Shown here: positions 1 to 11,006 of the stretch, piece by piece
How the letters are laid out: the number at the start of each line of letters is the position of its first letter
Numbering within the stretch: the first letter of the stretch is position 1
NCBI GenBank assembly: GCA_003427395.1
Contig: BFEA01000071.1
Span: 2,956,654 to 3,006,049 of the forward strand
DNA from: Chara braunii
Taxonomy: Eukaryota > Streptophyta > Charophyceae > Charales > Characeae
DNA: 49,396 nucleotides
Direction of reading: 5' to 3'
The notes under the pieces: generated by a model
The model's input: the letters and a program-made list of their open reading frames with translations, nothing else
What the model was told of the DNA's origin: nothing
Database searches by the model: none
Position numbers and translations under genes: made by a program

Positions 1-46
1 CATCCGTCCCACCTATTCCCAAGTCACCTCCGAGGCTTTCCCCGCA

Positions 47-1111
47 ATGCCACAACTTCCACCCAACTACCTCCTTGAGGACAACAACCAAATCGACCAC
101 ACTTGCTACGACACCACCCCCGATAACCTCAGCTTCAACACCCTCGCGCAGATCGTTCACCGCGACGGGGAAATCCCCCGTTCCTTCCGATCTGGCGAAA
201 TCATGTCCTTCTCCGGCCTCCCCCACGAGGACGTTTTCCTCTTCCTAACCCAGCTTCAGAACTCTTTTCAGCTCCACCACATGCCCCTTGCCCACCGGCT
301 CCCCATTGCCACCTCCCGCCTCCTCGGGAATGCAGCCAAATGGTGGATGGCTNAAGCTAGCAACCGCCGAGCCTTCGGAGGACCACGCCCCACCTTCCTC
401 CAATGGGCCACCCTCCTCACTGCCACCTTCCGCCCCCAGAAAACCATTGACGACTACCTTGAACAATTCTGCCACCTCCGCCAGACCGGTCCCACGGACC
501 GCTTCGTCCAATACGTCCGCTCCCTCCGACACCACCTCCCCCACACCGTCATCCCCGACTGTGCGTTCATCTCCCGCATCAAACGAGTATGCCACAAAGA
601 CCTTGCAACCGCCCTCGCCCACGAACCCGACATGCCCCCTGCTGACCTCCTCTCTCGCATGCTCCACCACGATCGACTCCTCCACCCCCACCACCAGACC
701 CCCCCCGGCACCTCCCGCACCCGCTTTTTCCACCACATCACCCCCGAAGACACCACGTCCATCACTTCCTCAGACGAGTTCACCACATCTGACCCCTACG
801 CATCTTTCGATTCACTCGACTCTTCATCCCTCACTTCCGAGGAACTCGATGTCGTCCACTTCATGAGAATGGAACGCAGAGATCGTAGCTCCCGACCACC
901 CTCATCTACCCCACCCTCCCGCCTCAAGAAACTCACCCCCGAGGAGCGCCCCTACCTCCAAGCAAAAGGGGGTTGCTTCCGTTGTCGCCAATTGGGGCAC
1001 CAACAAACCAACTGCCCCAACGCCGCACGACTCACCCGTCATTCCGCCTCCACGCGACCCGCAACCTCCGCATCACCGCCCTCGGCAAGCGGGGGCCCCT
1101 CCTCATCATGA
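47..1111 (+). CDS. gag: Gag polyprotein of gypsy copy 1
   Basis: This 354-residue frame begins at the first ATG of the visible element and ends at TGA. Residues about 55-230 resemble a retrotransposon gag core (FLFLTQLQNSF, then WW and FLQWATLLTATFRP). This is followed by a Ser/Thr/Pro-rich linker and a nucleic-acid-binding zinc knuckle with Cys310, Cys313, His318 and Cys323 (CX2CX4HX4C). Gag packages the element RNA in cytoplasmic particles. One N at 353 makes one residue ambiguous. The pol frame starts downstream in the +1 register relative to gag, so expression would need a frameshift, a separate start, or one uncorrected indel. Confidence 0.85.
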   Translation: MPQLPPNYLLEDNNQIDHTCYDTTPDNLSFNTLAQIVHRDGEIPRSFRSGEIMSFSGLPHEDVFLFLTQLQNSFQLHHMPLAHRLPIATSRLLGNAAKWWMAXASNRRAFGGPRPTFLQWATLLTATFRPQKTIDDYLEQFCHLRQTGPTDRFVQYVRSLRHHLPHTVIPDCAFISRIKRVCHKDLATALAHEPDMPPADLLSRMLHHDRLLHPHHQTPPGTSRTRFFHHITPEDTTSITSSDEFTTSDPYASFDSLDSSSLTSEELDVVHFMRMERRDRSSRPPSSTPPSRLKKLTPEERPYLQAKGGCFRCRQLGHQQTNCPNAARLTRHSASTRPATSASPPSASGGPSSS

Positions 1112-1145
1112 ACACAGTTCCCAAGACACTGACCCGACATCAACA

Positions 1146-2504
1146 TTGCATCTGTCAGCCTACCCATCAGTGACATCCTTCGTCGCACCGGTGGCCCATC
1201 TGACATCGACGATTCGTTTGCCTTCCCCCTCTCCAGCGACGCCCCCTCCACCGGACGATTCCCAGGCATCGCAAACACTGCCCACTGCCTCATGCTCCTC
1301 TACCCTTCCTCCAAATGCATCCACTATCACCTTCTCCGATGTTGTTGAGGAACAAGCCCGACACGATCGGCTTGCCCGCTTAGGCAACGAACAACGCCGC
1401 CTCAACACCATCATCTCCACCGCCAACTCATCTCGTTTCCACCTCAAATTCATCGCTGCCACCCTTGGTGCGTCTACAACCAAGTTCCGGGCCCTCCTCG
1501 ACATTGGAGCCACCGGTAACTTCATCACCGACGCGTGTGTCCGCAAAGTCGGTCTTACCTCTACCGGCTATGACTCCCCGATCACGATTCGCCTAGGGGA
1601 CAAAGGCACCGCCGTCGTAGTAGACCGCACGGTTCCCGAGACCATCATGACCGTCAGAACCCTCCGCAGTCTGGTCTCGTTTGATGTCATGCACTTGATG
1701 TGCGACATCGTCTTAGGAACCCCGTGGCTGGACTGCTACATGCCATACGCATTCCACCCCAATTTCCTTCGCCTCACCAACCCCCCCGACACAACCATCG
1801 ACATCCCCTATCTCCCATATCTGACCTCCCAAGGCTCTGTCACCCCGCACCAATTCCTCCACATGGCTCGCCTAAACCCCGACTCCGCCTACTANTGTCT
1901 TGTCCTTGATCGCGAAAGTCCCAAGGACGTACTCCCGACGGACAAACCCGATCAAGCCCCGCCCTCCAACCCCGACATCACTTCAATCCTTGATGAGTTC
2001 AGGGACGTCTTTCCCGAGTCCTTACCCGCCGGACTACCTCCGGATCGTGGCGTATCGCATACCATCGATCTGGAACCCGGACATTCTCCACCTTNCCGCC
2101 CTCCATACCAACTCTCTGTCCCCGAAGCCGAAGAAATGAAACGACAACTCGGTGAACTCCTTGAAAAAGGGTTCATTAAGCCAAGTTCATCCCCCTTCGG
2201 AACCAGCTGCCTTTTCGTCAAGAAAGGTGGAACTTCGGAACTCCGCATGTGCACAGACTACCGCGCCTTGAACCGGATCACGATCAAGAACAAGTACCCC
2301 CTACCTCGGATTTCCGAGCTCCTTGATCGTCTCCATGGAGCCAAGTACTTTACCAAGATCGACCTTCGTAGTGGCTTCCACCAGATCCGTATCCGTGAGG
2401 AGGACACCCACAAGACCGCCTTCCGCTCTCGGTTCGGGCACTACGAGTTCCTCGTGATGCCATTCGAACTCACCAATGCCCCCGCNNNCTCCAATCCACC
2501 ATGA
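1146..2504 (+). CDS. pol: Pol part 1: aspartic protease and N-terminal reverse transcriptase
   Basis: The 452-residue frame contains a retropepsin-like segment with the catalytic signature D119-I-G-A-T-G and, downstream, DIVLGTPWL, the usual second protease motif. Retropepsins normally have DSG or DTG, so Ile at position 120 is unusual. A linker then leads to RT fingers and palm: [38 protein letters not shown] and [15 protein letters not shown], the last carrying the first catalytic Asp. The frame is lost at the NNN at 2486-2488, just after [10 protein letters not shown]. The N-terminal ATG is only the first Met of the open frame; the true pol start may be a frameshift product. Confidence 0.85.
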   Translation: MHLSAYPSVTSFVAPVAHLTSTIRLPSPSPATPPPPDDSQASQTLPTASCSSTLPPNASTITFSDVVEEQARHDRLARLGNEQRRLNTIISTANSSRFHLKFIAATLGASTTKFRALLDIGATGNFITDACVRKVGLTSTGYDSPITIRLGDKGTAVVVDRTVPETIMTVRTLRSLVSFDVMHLMCDIVLGTPWLDCYMPYAFHPNFLRLTNPPDTTIDIPYLPYLTSQGSVTPHQFLHMARLNPDSAYXCLVLDRESPKDVLPTDKPDQAPPSNPDITSILDEFRDVFPESLPAGLPPDRGVSHTIDLEPGHSPPXRPPYQLSVPEAEEMKRQLGELLEKGFIKPSSSPFGTSCLFVKKGGTSELRMCTDYRALNRITIKNKYPLPRISELLDRLHGAKYFTKIDLRSGFHQIRIREEDTHKTAFRSRFGHYEFLVMPFELTNAPXXSNPP

Positions 2505-3316
2505 ACCACATCTTCCGCAACCTCCTTGAAGTCTGTGTCGTTGTCTACCTTGATGACATCCTTGTCTTCAGCCCCACCTTCGAGTCCCACCTTCAGCACC
2601 TCCGCCAAGTCCTCGCGATCCTCCGAGAGCAAAAATTCTACGCCAAGCTCAACAAATGTACGTTTGCCGCTTCGAGCGTTGAATACCTCGGCCATATTGT
2701 CTCCGCTGAAGGCATCCGTATGGACCTTTGGAAGGTCACAGCCCTCGTCGAGTACCCCCCACCCAANACCCTCCTCCAACTCCGTTCCTTCCTTGGCCTT
2801 GCCAACTATTACCGCCTGTTCATTCGCAACTTTTTCGAGATATCTTACCCTCTCCACAAACTCACCCGCAAGGACGAGCCTTTCCATTGGAACGATCGTC
2901 GCCAACAAGCTTTCGACTTACTCGAGCAAACCATCACCACGGCCCCTGTCCTCAAGATTGCCAACCCCACTCGCCATTTCTATGTCACCACTGACGCCTC
3001 CGACTTCGCCATCGGAGCCGTACTGTCCCAACATTTCCCCCGCGACACTGCCGAGACCCCCTCCATCAAGGACTCGCACACTCACCCCGAGGCTCCACCT
3101 GGCGAATACCCTATCGCCTTCGCAAGCAAGAAGCTCCTTCCCGCGGAGATGAATTACCCCTCCAACGAGAAGGAACTCCTCGCCGTGATCCACGCCCTCA
3201 CAGTCTGGCGCCCGTACCTCGACGGGCAATACTTCACACCATCCGCACTGACAACACCATCGTCTCCTCCATCCTCTCCAAGAAAGATATCACTCCACGC
3301 CAAGCCCGCTGGCTAG
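2501..3316 (+). CDS. pol: Pol part 2: RT catalytic core and RNase H
   Basis: This continues pol after the N-induced frame break. The YLDD box that coordinates the polymerase metal ions lies at 2546-2557. It is followed by the gypsy thumb motifs EYLGHIVSAEGI and LRSFLGLANYYRLFIRNF. RNase H then begins with FYVTTDASDFAIGAVLSQ (first catalytic Asp) and NEKELLAVIHAL (catalytic Glu). The frame slips near 3233, where the conserved IRTDN motif moves to another frame, so the last residues here are out-of-frame reading. An N at 2767 leaves one residue undefined. Confidence 0.85.
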   Translation: MNHIFRNLLEVCVVVYLDDILVFSPTFESHLQHLRQVLAILREQKFYAKLNKCTFAASSVEYLGHIVSAEGIRMDLWKVTALVEYPPPXTLLQLRSFLGLANYYRLFIRNFFEISYPLHKLTRKDEPFHWNDRRQQAFDLLEQTITTAPVLKIANPTRHFYVTTDASDFAIGAVLSQHFPRDTAETPSIKDSHTHPEAPPGEYPIAFASKKLLPAEMNYPSNEKELLAVIHALTVWRPYLDGQYFTPSALTTPSSPPSSPRKISLHAKPAG

Positions 3317-3785
3317 ACTTCCTTTCCCAGTTCACATTCACCATTTGCCATACCCCCGGCAAAAGCAACCGCGTTGCCGATGCCCTCTCGCGACGACCCG
3401 ACCACAAGCCCCCCGAGAAAGTCTACGCCACCATGACTCATATTCAACTCCTTCCATCACTTCATCACCGATACACCCAAGGCTATCTCTCCTGCTCAGA
3501 CTTCGCCACCATTTACAACAAGCTGTGCGATCTTGACTCAGTTCCCGACTACTCCCTTCACAACAATCTCCTCTACATCATTACCAAAGGCACTCGCCGA
3601 CTTTGCATCCCCGACGCACGAGGCCTCCGTACTCAGCTCTTGGCCAAGCACCACGATGCCAAGACCGCAGGACATCTCGGTTTCCAGAAGACCCTCGACA
3701 CCATTTCCCGCTACTTCTACTGGCCTTCCCTACTCGTCGACGTTAAGGCATACATTGGCTCGTGCCCCACGTGTCACCGGGGGTG
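3234..3785 (+). pseudogene. pol: Pol part 3: end of RNase H and integrase zinc-binding domain, cut off
   Basis: After the slip near 3233 the pol reading continues with HTIRTDNTIVSS, then HTPGKSNRVADALSRRP (end of RNase H), and then the integrase N-terminal zinc domain. That domain shows the His pair in HHDAKTAGHLG and the Cys pair CPTC. The integrase catalytic core (DDE) is absent because the element ends at about 3785 against the LINE. Without that core the copy cannot integrate its own cDNA. Confidence 0.8.
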
Positions 3786-3819
3786 GATGCTTGTGTCTTG
3801 TCTATAGCAGCGGTTGTGC

Positions 3820-6800
3820 TCACATCTGAATTTCCGCCAATGAGAAGGGGTGAGGTGGGAAGGGGTCAGGGAAATCAGATGGGGGTCTCATTGGGAAGGA
3901 GGGTTCAACAGTAGTCCAGTCTTTGAAGACTAAACGGTAGACCCTAGGTGGGTCCTGTTTTTTCCGAGTCTGCCTGGTCACCCCCCCATTCTGCCCGAGC
4001 TATCCATCGCTCCTGCCGATCCCCTAGCCAGTCTAAGCAGAATGTTGTAATTGTTTCCTTGATATCATGCTAAGTTTGAAAAATGTGTAGTCGTGATTTA
4101 AGAGTTTGCCATTTACACATCAGTTCCAGCTGGACGAGCTCCTTCACTTGCCCTGTGAACTCTGACCCTTCTATCTTCACCCCTTCCATCACCAGGAGAC
4201 AACGCTGCCACCAAAGGGCCCAAAGGACTGACCTTTTTCCTAGACTGTACATGTTGCTTATGAAATTGGGGGAGACCGCCATTGATGGGCAATGTCTTGT
4301 TAATATGGTCTGCCAGGATCAAGGTCAGTGAGTGTTTGGTATTATCTTGCAGCATATGTGGTCCCACCATCAGCATGTGAACATTGTCACCGGACATTGC
4401 ATAAAGATGTGTTCGATGGTCTTGTCCCGCTTTCGTGAGGGAAAGGCGCTTGTGCACCTTTGACATCATGGGAGTGCCTTCCCTTTTTGCTCCAGGTGGG
4501 TGTGGTCGATTAACCAGGCATTTGTTGGTAGGCAGCAATATGTGATCTGCCATTGTAGGGATGTGACCTTGGCCGGTTTAGCTTTGCCCTCTTGGAACCA
4601 TTTGATCGGCGTGAGGAGGGCCTGGTCGACGTTAAGGTGTCTGGCCCACCTGTCAATGATCTGGTCTCGTTGGGGTCTTTTGGGTCGAAGCATCCTATAC
4701 ATGGATTTGACCGATAGGTGATGGAGTTGGACTGTGTTCCGAGGTGTAACTGTTGGTCCTCCGACGGTCTGCCATTGCCAATCGTAGGGATCGATGGACA
4801 GGTTATGGATGGGTGTCTGGGGTTGGAAGGAGACGGCCTCGTCACCTTTTCCTATCACCGTTATTTTGAACATCCCTGTTTTCTCCTGCCATACAAATGG
4901 GTCTCGGGATCCCTGGAGTGTGCCCCTTGGACCCATCATATAGTATTCCACCAGCATTTCCGAGGGGCGTATCATGTGGATTTTGCCAATCGTATTCAAT
5001 TCCCTTGGCAGGGCAACCAGGCCCCTTCCTGTAGTATGAACCCTCGTCTCAACAACTTGTACCAAGCGAACGGAATTGCTTTAGTGATCATTTCCAGGTA
5101 TCTGTCTGTGTGGTGGTAGTACTAGAGGGTGTCCTGGAGTTGGGTTCCTGTCTTCCAGTTGTTCCTCTTGTTGTCCCATAGATGGCCGACTCGAAGTACC
5201 CCATGTTTGACCCATCCTTTCCATGGGGCCATTGAGCTACACAATATTTTACAGTGACGGGGTGCAATTCTCCGATTTTCGAAAAGGGGCTGACGATAAA
5301 CTTCCTCCGACCTTTCCGGGGTTGGTGCATCGGAAAGGGAGAGACATCGCCAACTCTTCAAGAGCGTGGGCCACAATTTTTCCAGCGGCTTTTTGGATTT
5401 TGCGGGGAATCGACCAGTACCGGTCCTCTGACTATGTTAGGGGGTGTACTTCTGACGAAGTCGGTGGGACAGGCGGACGATGTGCTCAAGGGCCAGGGCC
5501 TGCCAAGGGCAGTCCGGAGCGAAGATAAGTTTTTGCAGCCATTTTAGACGTAGAGTTTGGGTCTGTGTTGGTGGGTCTATGATTCCTATCCCCCCTTTTT
5601 TTTTGGCTATATGACTGTTTCCCATGCTACCCGACTCATGACGTTGACCCTCTCATCATCTCCCCGCCATAAGAAGGCTACAACTTTTGCTTTGAGAGTC
5701 CGGTAGGCGACTTTGCTTATTAGCCATAGGATTGACTTATACCACAACGTGGCAAGCACGACGTTATTGATAGTTAGTGCGCAACTCAAAATTGAAGTGT
5801 ACTTGTTCCGTTAGTTTGTCAATTTGACGAGTGCTGGTACACAAATCTAGTCATCGTTGGTCGGAGGATGCCCTAGGGTTCTCATGGCGATACATAGGAC
5901 ACAGATCGGTGCCTACGAAGGAAGCCATGATATCCTGGGGGAGTCCGGCGGTCGTTCCCCTTGGTGGGAGATCCACCATCCAAGGGTTTTGCTCCCCCAA
6001 TTCACCACCATGTCAGATACCCGAGCGAACCTGTCCATTAGTCTCTCAATTTCTTTCGTGTTCTTTTTTGTGGCATCGACCCTAATAGTGAGGTCGTCCG
6101 CAAACAAGGAGCACACTGGGATTGCCTCATCAGGGATTCGAGCTATTCTAACTCTGGCAATGTCCTTGTTGGTTCGGAGGTTCGCGGATAGGGCTTCCAT
6201 GATTACAAGAAAGAGGAAGGGTGCAATGGGGTCGCCTTGACGGACCGATCTCTCGAGTCGCATCGGTGGTGCCAGAGAGCCGTTTATCTGCACCTTAGTA
6301 GTGACATTGTGGTGGAGAATGTGTACCCATCTGCGAAAAGACAGTCCAAAGTTCATTTTCTCCAAACACTTATCTAAAAAAAAACATTCAACGTAATCAT
6401 AGGCTTTTTCAAAGTCAATAAAAATCAGTGTTGCATTCTGTTTGGATTGTTGGGTTAAATGTAGGACCTCGTGGACCAACAAGATGAACTCTTGGATCTG
6501 CCCTTGCTGCATGAAACCAGTCTGGGACGGGTGGATAAAATCCTCCAGGACGAGGATCATTCAATTTGCCAAGCCCTTAGCGAGCATCTTGTAGGTGACC
6601 GTAAGAAGAGTGATCGATCGATAGTTTCAAATATTGAAGGGATAGTACCCCCTGACCCACCGACTCTCCCATGCTACCTGTGTTCCAGACTTCGTTGTAA
6701 TATTCCATGAGGTCTGCACTCATACTATCTCACATTGTTTCCCAGAATTCCTTGGCGAGTCCGCTCAATCCAGAAGTTTTATCCTTTTCCGTTTGTAGGG

Positions 6801-8314
6801 GAGCCGTCCATATTTCATCTTTAGTTAGGGTTGCCTCCAAACATTCTCGTTGTTCTGGGGATAAGGATATGCTCAAGGGCTGGAGGAATTCCTTAATTTG
6901 ACGCAACCGGTAGTCCTCGCTGCTTGGTGGGATGTGAGATGCAAACAGGTCTTTGAAATAGTCATGGGCTATTTTGATGCAACTCGTCGTTGTAATTGTG
7001 GGGTGAGCTTCCGTCCCTTCTGGGCCATACAAGGCTTCCGCTATAGATCTTTTGTTTCTTGCTCCCACGAGGCCAAAAAATTTGGCATTCGTTATGCCAA
7101 CAGTCAAGTACTTTGATAATTTCCCCTGGATTTGTGTGCCTTGTCACCTATGCTGAGCTTGTTCTAACAATTCAGCCTTTACATTATGGACCGTTTGTGT
7201 GTTTCTGCTCCATCTGGTGCGGGTCTAGTTGTTGTTCTAGCTCTTGAAGTTGAGTCGTTAGGTCGATTTCTTTTTGATGGCGTTGTTTGGCTAGCTGCTT
7301 AGAGAACTCATTGCATTTTTTGGTCAAGAAAAATATGCCGTTGTTGAACCATATCAGAGGGGACTCTATCCCGGGACGACGGTCTCTCCGGTATGCCCAA
7401 GTGTGAGCGAGGTAATGCCAGAACGTAGTGAACTGGAGTAATGATGTGTTCATCTTGTAGAAGCTATGACCTTGGTCCGACCTCTTCCGAAAGATAAATG
7501 CCACCATACACATCTTGTGGACCAAGCTTGGGTGCAGGCTTGAAGGTAAAATCGCGGCCACCGTCAAATTGCCCGCGAGAGCATCTGACACTAGGATTAA
7601 GTCGATCCTTGATTTGGAGAGTCTGGTCGGGTTGTTATTCCAGATACAGGTAAAGGTTCTTTCTTGGGAGAAGGTGCGACGGGATGTGTCAAAGACGGAG
7701 AGCGAGTTGCATAAGTGCAAGAGCATGTTTTCGTCCTCCTCCGCGTGTCGCAAGGTGGAGGGGAGGACTTGCCCGCGGTCAAGCGATCGATCTGGAGCGG
7801 CGTTGAAGTCTTCTGCTAGGATGACTGGAATACCTTGTGCGACCTTTGATTGAATTTTTGCAAAAATTTATTCTCGTTCCGGTGCAGTATTTGGGGCATA
7901 TATACAGAAAATAGTAAAATACAAACGACTTTTAATTCCAAAGCTCCTAATATCGAGACCCAATGTCCTTCCTCCTTGTCTTCTTCGCAGTACAACACCT
8001 CCACGTGGGAGTCTGGACGGATCCATATTGCAGTCCCGGCCCTAGGCGGCCCATGTGCGTGCGCTCGATAGGCTTGAAAGGGCCAAACAATTTTTTGGGC
8101 CCTGTGATGGTCCGCGGTGTCCATCAGGTGTGTCTCCTGGATGCAAACAACATCCGGCCAGTTGCGCCTTCCTACTCCCCGAAGCATGTCCCATATCACT
8201 TGTGTTTTGTCTGGGTTGTGGGAGGCCAATCCGTTGACGTTGATAGATTTGAGGTCCACATCTGCGTTTTGAAGAGGCCCGATTGTGGCCATAGATTGCT
8301 TCAACCCAATTCAT
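3820..8314 (-). pseudogene. LINE copy 1 ORF2: endonuclease, reverse transcriptase and zinc domain (broken)
   Basis: The start at 8314 is chosen because MNWVEAIYG matches the start of copy 2 ORF2 (MELVDTVYG). An early frameshift leads into INVNGLA and CIQETH (endonuclease, 7816-8304), then a shifted EDFNAAPDRS and SRIDLILVS. The expected GDFN is EDFN, and the expected terminal DHK is VHK, so the endonuclease is probably dead. RT at 5913-6560 keeps HPSQTGFM, FIDFEKAYD, RQGDPIAPFLFL and the FADD box at 6093-6104. A zf-RVT segment lies in 4113-5065 (LQWQITYCCLPTNAWLIDHTH). The frame ends with the shared Pro-rich tail and a stop at 3820-3822. Confidence 0.85.
5913..6560 (-). CDS. LINE copy 1 reverse transcriptase core fragment
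   Basis: This is the longest uninterrupted RT piece in copy 1, about 215 residues. It contains the palm motif LIFIDFEKAYD, the primer-grip-like RLERSVRQGDPIAPFLF and the catalytic FADD followed by LTIRVDATKKN. The next block, VNWGSKTLGWWISHQGERPP, is specific to this LINE family and recurs in copies 2 and 3. The flanking RT fingers and thumb are in other frames. The initiator Met is an arbitrary internal residue, so this is not an independent gene. Confidence 0.85.
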   Translation of the reverse strand: MILVLEDFIHPSQTGFMQQGQIQEFILLVHEVLHLTQQSKQNATLIFIDFEKAYDYVECFFLDKCLEKMNFGLSFRRWVHILHHNVTTKVQINGSLAPPMRLERSVRQGDPIAPFLFLVIMEALSANLRTNKDIARVRIARIPDEAIPVCSLFADDLTIRVDATKKNTKEIERLMDRFARVSDMVVNWGSKTLGWWISHQGERPPDSPRISWLPS

Positions 8315-8466
8315 GTGTACTTCCTCCCTTTTCTGCCTTTTGCAACCTTCGTGGTGACTTTCTCTTCCTTTTTAGTGCTACAGCTGATGCCAAGTGTGTT
8401 GGTCCCATGCGACACAGTCATTGATAATATTTTTTCTTAAAATGGAGCTCAGACAGGTGACCAAAT

Positions 8467-10425
8467 CTAGCTGGCCATGATCCTCGGGAGATGGAGGTCC
8501 AGTTGCATATTGTGTGATACCCATGTGAGATCTGCTTCCTTTTTTTCGTCGAACAAAACATACAGATCATTGTCGGCTATTTTGCAGGATCCTGACCCTA
8601 CTCTGATCATGGCCTTCGCTCCAGGTTCACAGTGGGAACTGATGAACTCCTTTACTTCCTTCAGCTTGAAGCAACGTGTCCCTCTCGGGTCTTGTGGCAA
8701 TCGCCAACCGTGTAGGGTGACCTTCCCCCTATTAGGGGAGTAGTCATTTCGGTCAGTCGGGGAAAGACCCACCTCCGAATGACCTTGTTTCTTCGGAATT
8801 GGGATCGTCAATACTTTGTCCCCCTAGGGGAGGGGTCCTTGGAACAGCCCCTTTTCAATCAGATGGCGTAGGCGTGGTCGACGGGTAACTCTGATTTATA
8901 ACCCTCCTGGTGTGGCGGCGGGAGATGGGGCAGTTCTGATTTATCCCCCTCTGAGTTCGGCGGCGGGGGGGATAAATGTCTGATACAGGCTGAGTTGGTT
9001 TCTCCACTTCGGGGGATAGGGGGGGCTCTGAGGGGGTGGAGGTAGGAGAGTGGGCGGGTGTAGGAACGAGAACAATGTTTGTAGAAGAGGAAAGCTCTGC
9101 CTCGGGGAGTGGGCATTGGAATTGCTTGTGAATTATGCGCCTCAGCCAGCCCCCTTCCTCACGAGTGGCCCTCATCGAGGGATCCTCTTTGTGCATGCCC
9201 TCCTTATGTAGCTTATCCTCTACAAGTGATAGGGGGAACCATACGTCCGGGGGGCGAGTTTCCCAATCAGGCTCTCCCATCTTTTCCCACACCCAACCTA
9301 CCGGAGCTCTTTCCTTCGAGCCGTCTTCAACATAGACCCATCCCTCGTGACCCAGGTCTACCGTCCTCCAACATGTGAGCTTGATTGGGTCCCTCAACAG
9401 TCTCCCAGTTAGCCTGGCCCTCTTTTGGGGGTGTAGGGGACAAGTGGGCTCAGTGCTCAGATGGCCGTATGGTCGACATTTATGGTACCATGGCCACAAC
9501 ATATGCGCCGTATAAATCAGGTATTCCCTGCCTCCCACTCGATACAGGATCACATCATCCAAGGAGAAGGGTTGGCCCTAGGGAAAATTCAGGGCCAGCA
9601 TGAGATAGTCGTCTCGTTTGACGACGTAAGAGGGGAGAGGGTCGATGAATGACATAATGTCATATAGCCGGAGACGTCATTGTCTCTCCTTTGGCCCCAA
9701 TCGTCGCTACGGTGTCCATGGGTGGATTCAGACTTCCGATCGGTCACAACACAAACCTGTTCAATTGTCGATCGTTTGTTTATCCGTCTCAAGCATACAC
9801 AAAACTGTAAACAACGCATTGGAGACCGGTTGGATAAGAAACAGGTCTTGGGCCAGATCTGCGTTGCTTTTGAGGAGCTCCAGGCGCCGGCCTATCCACT
9901 TGATTTTGTTATTCATCGATTTGAATGCCGCATCATCATGAAACACCCAATTGCTCGCGTGTTTCACGTACGTTGCATCTCTGTCAGCCAGTCCCTTGTT
10001 AGGATAGGCTTTCACCATGACCTGCTTGCCCGCATGCGACACCACTTGTGTTTCAGAAGGTTGCAGCAGGCGGGTCATGAAGAAGGCCCGAGCTGATGAT
10101 AGACTGTCCAAGGGGATGACCAAATCTCCAGACCGCGGGCTACCCTATCCGTGGTGGATGGTGAGCGTCCTATCCCCACACCTCACTTGTTCCCAAAATC
10201 CAGTCAGTAGAGCTGCCGGGCTATTAGGGAATGGCGTCACCATTCGCAGCCAGGAGGCTGCGCTTGTGTGGATTTCATTTTCGTCGTTTTGGTTCTTTCT
10301 ATTTTTGGTAAGGTTGTGCAGAACAACTTCGCTAGGACGGGTTCGTTTGGGGTCTCCGACAACAGAAAATAGGGTCTGATCGCAATCGTCCCTAAGACCG
10401 GTCGTAGGGCAGGTTTGCTTGTCAA
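8467..10425 (-). pseudogene. LINE copy 1 ORF1 remnant
   Basis: Three open segments follow one another on the minus strand: 10123-9761, 9562-8855 and 8811-8467. The middle one has a zinc-knuckle-like motif YHKCRPYGHLSTEPTC, in which the first Cys appears replaced by Tyr, as expected for the nucleic-acid-binding region of plant LINE ORF1 proteins. A Pro/Ser-rich linker follows. The last segment contains DLYVLFDEKKEADLTWVSHN, which is also in copy 2 ORF1 (DLYVRFEENKEAGLQWLTHN). ORF1 proteins bind LINE RNA. Frame breaks between segments mean it is no longer translatable as one protein. Confidence 0.6.
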
Positions 10426-10502
10426 GGTCGTTGCAATTTAGTATAGGGCGCCGTCCATTGTTTCCCTTTTCAGGGATAGAGTTTTTTCCCGTTGCAAACT
10501 GG

Positions 10503-10559
10503 GGGCGGGCGATATGGGTGTGGGCGGGCGATATGGGTGTGGGCGGGCGATTTGGGTCT
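10503..10559. repeat. Tandem 19-bp GC-rich repeat, three units
   Basis: Three consecutive copies of GGGCGGGCGATATGGGTGT, the third diverged near its end. They lie just upstream (in LINE orientation) of the ORF1 remnant of LINE copy 1, where a LINE 5' UTR promoter would be. A promoter role is inference. The rest of 10426-10760 shows no other feature I can name. Confidence 0.7.
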
Positions 10560-10766
10560 GGGTCGTTTCTGCTTTCGTTTTTTACCTCTTCTACTGCATC
10601 TTCCCAGAAATACAGTATCGAAGCATTTTGCTCTTTAGTATGCCCAAGTAACGGAATCTAGAACTGGCTGCTCTGCCTCGTTGGCAGGGCTTACTAAAGA
10701 AAAGAAAAGAGAAAAAAAATGTACGTACTGACTTTCGAAAAAAAAAAGAAGAAAAAGTGTACTTAC

Positions 10767-10905
10767 CTTTGCCACGAGAGCTGTGGAGATTGACGGCCTT
10801 GCTCCACTACTGACCAAATGTGCAAAATGAGCATGAATCTTCTGGTAGAACATGGGTAGATACACTGCTGGTAGTTTAGAGCTTGAAATGCCCTTTTTCC
10901 TGGCC
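10767..10905 (-). other. Exon-like open segment with consensus splice donor
   Basis: On the minus strand an open stretch reads KLPAVYLPMFYQKIHAHF and ends in GCAAAG followed by GTAAGT, a strong 5' splice-site consensus (donor at 10761-10766). It might be an orphan host exon or a domesticated fragment. I do not recognise the peptide. No neighbouring exon is visible, so support is weak. Confidence 0.25.
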
Positions 10906-10950
10906 ACGTGTGGGGTGGTACAACCCTCAGTAGCTTGCTATTCGTTTTTC

Positions 10951-10972
10951 AGTTTTTTTTTTTTTTTTTTTC
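10951..10972. repeat. Poly-T tract
   Basis: A run of about 22 T lies between the exon-like segment and the tRNA-headed SINE. On the minus strand it would read as a poly-A tail, so it may mark the end of a retroposed segment now unrecognisable. Confidence 0.8.
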
Positions 10973-11006
10973 CCCTCCTGTGATAGAAGAGTCTGGGCTC
11001 CATCCA

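Larger units (their letters stand above)
1..3785 (+). mobile_element. Ty3/gypsy LTR retrotransposon copy 1, truncated at both ends
   Basis: The segment encodes, in order, a gag with a CCHC knuckle, an aspartic protease, a reverse transcriptase with YLDD, RNase H and the zinc-binding start of integrase. RNase H before integrase is the Ty3/gypsy arrangement. The left end, including any LTR and primer site, lies outside the window. The right end stops just after the integrase CPTC motif, where minus-strand LINE sequence begins. Single Ns at 353, 1895, 2095 and 2767 and an NNN at 2486-2488 mark unresolved bases. The frame breaks near 2486 and 3233, so the copy is not intact as assembled. GC content and codon use are visibly higher than in the later gypsy copies. 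Confidence 0.93.
3786..10430 (-). mobile_element. LINE copy 1, L1-type with ORF1 and ORF2, degenerate
   Basis: On the minus strand the sequence carries an ORF1 remnant (about 10425-8467) and an ORF2 running from 8314 to a stop at 3820-3822. ORF2 order is AP endonuclease, reverse transcriptase, zf-RVT zinc domain. Identity is established by line-by-line similarity to LINE copies 2 and 3 in this window. Both ORFs have many frameshifts. The 3' UTR is only about 35 bases before gypsy copy 1 sequence begins, with no poly-A and no hairpin cassette. The 5' limit is uncertain. Confidence 0.9.
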
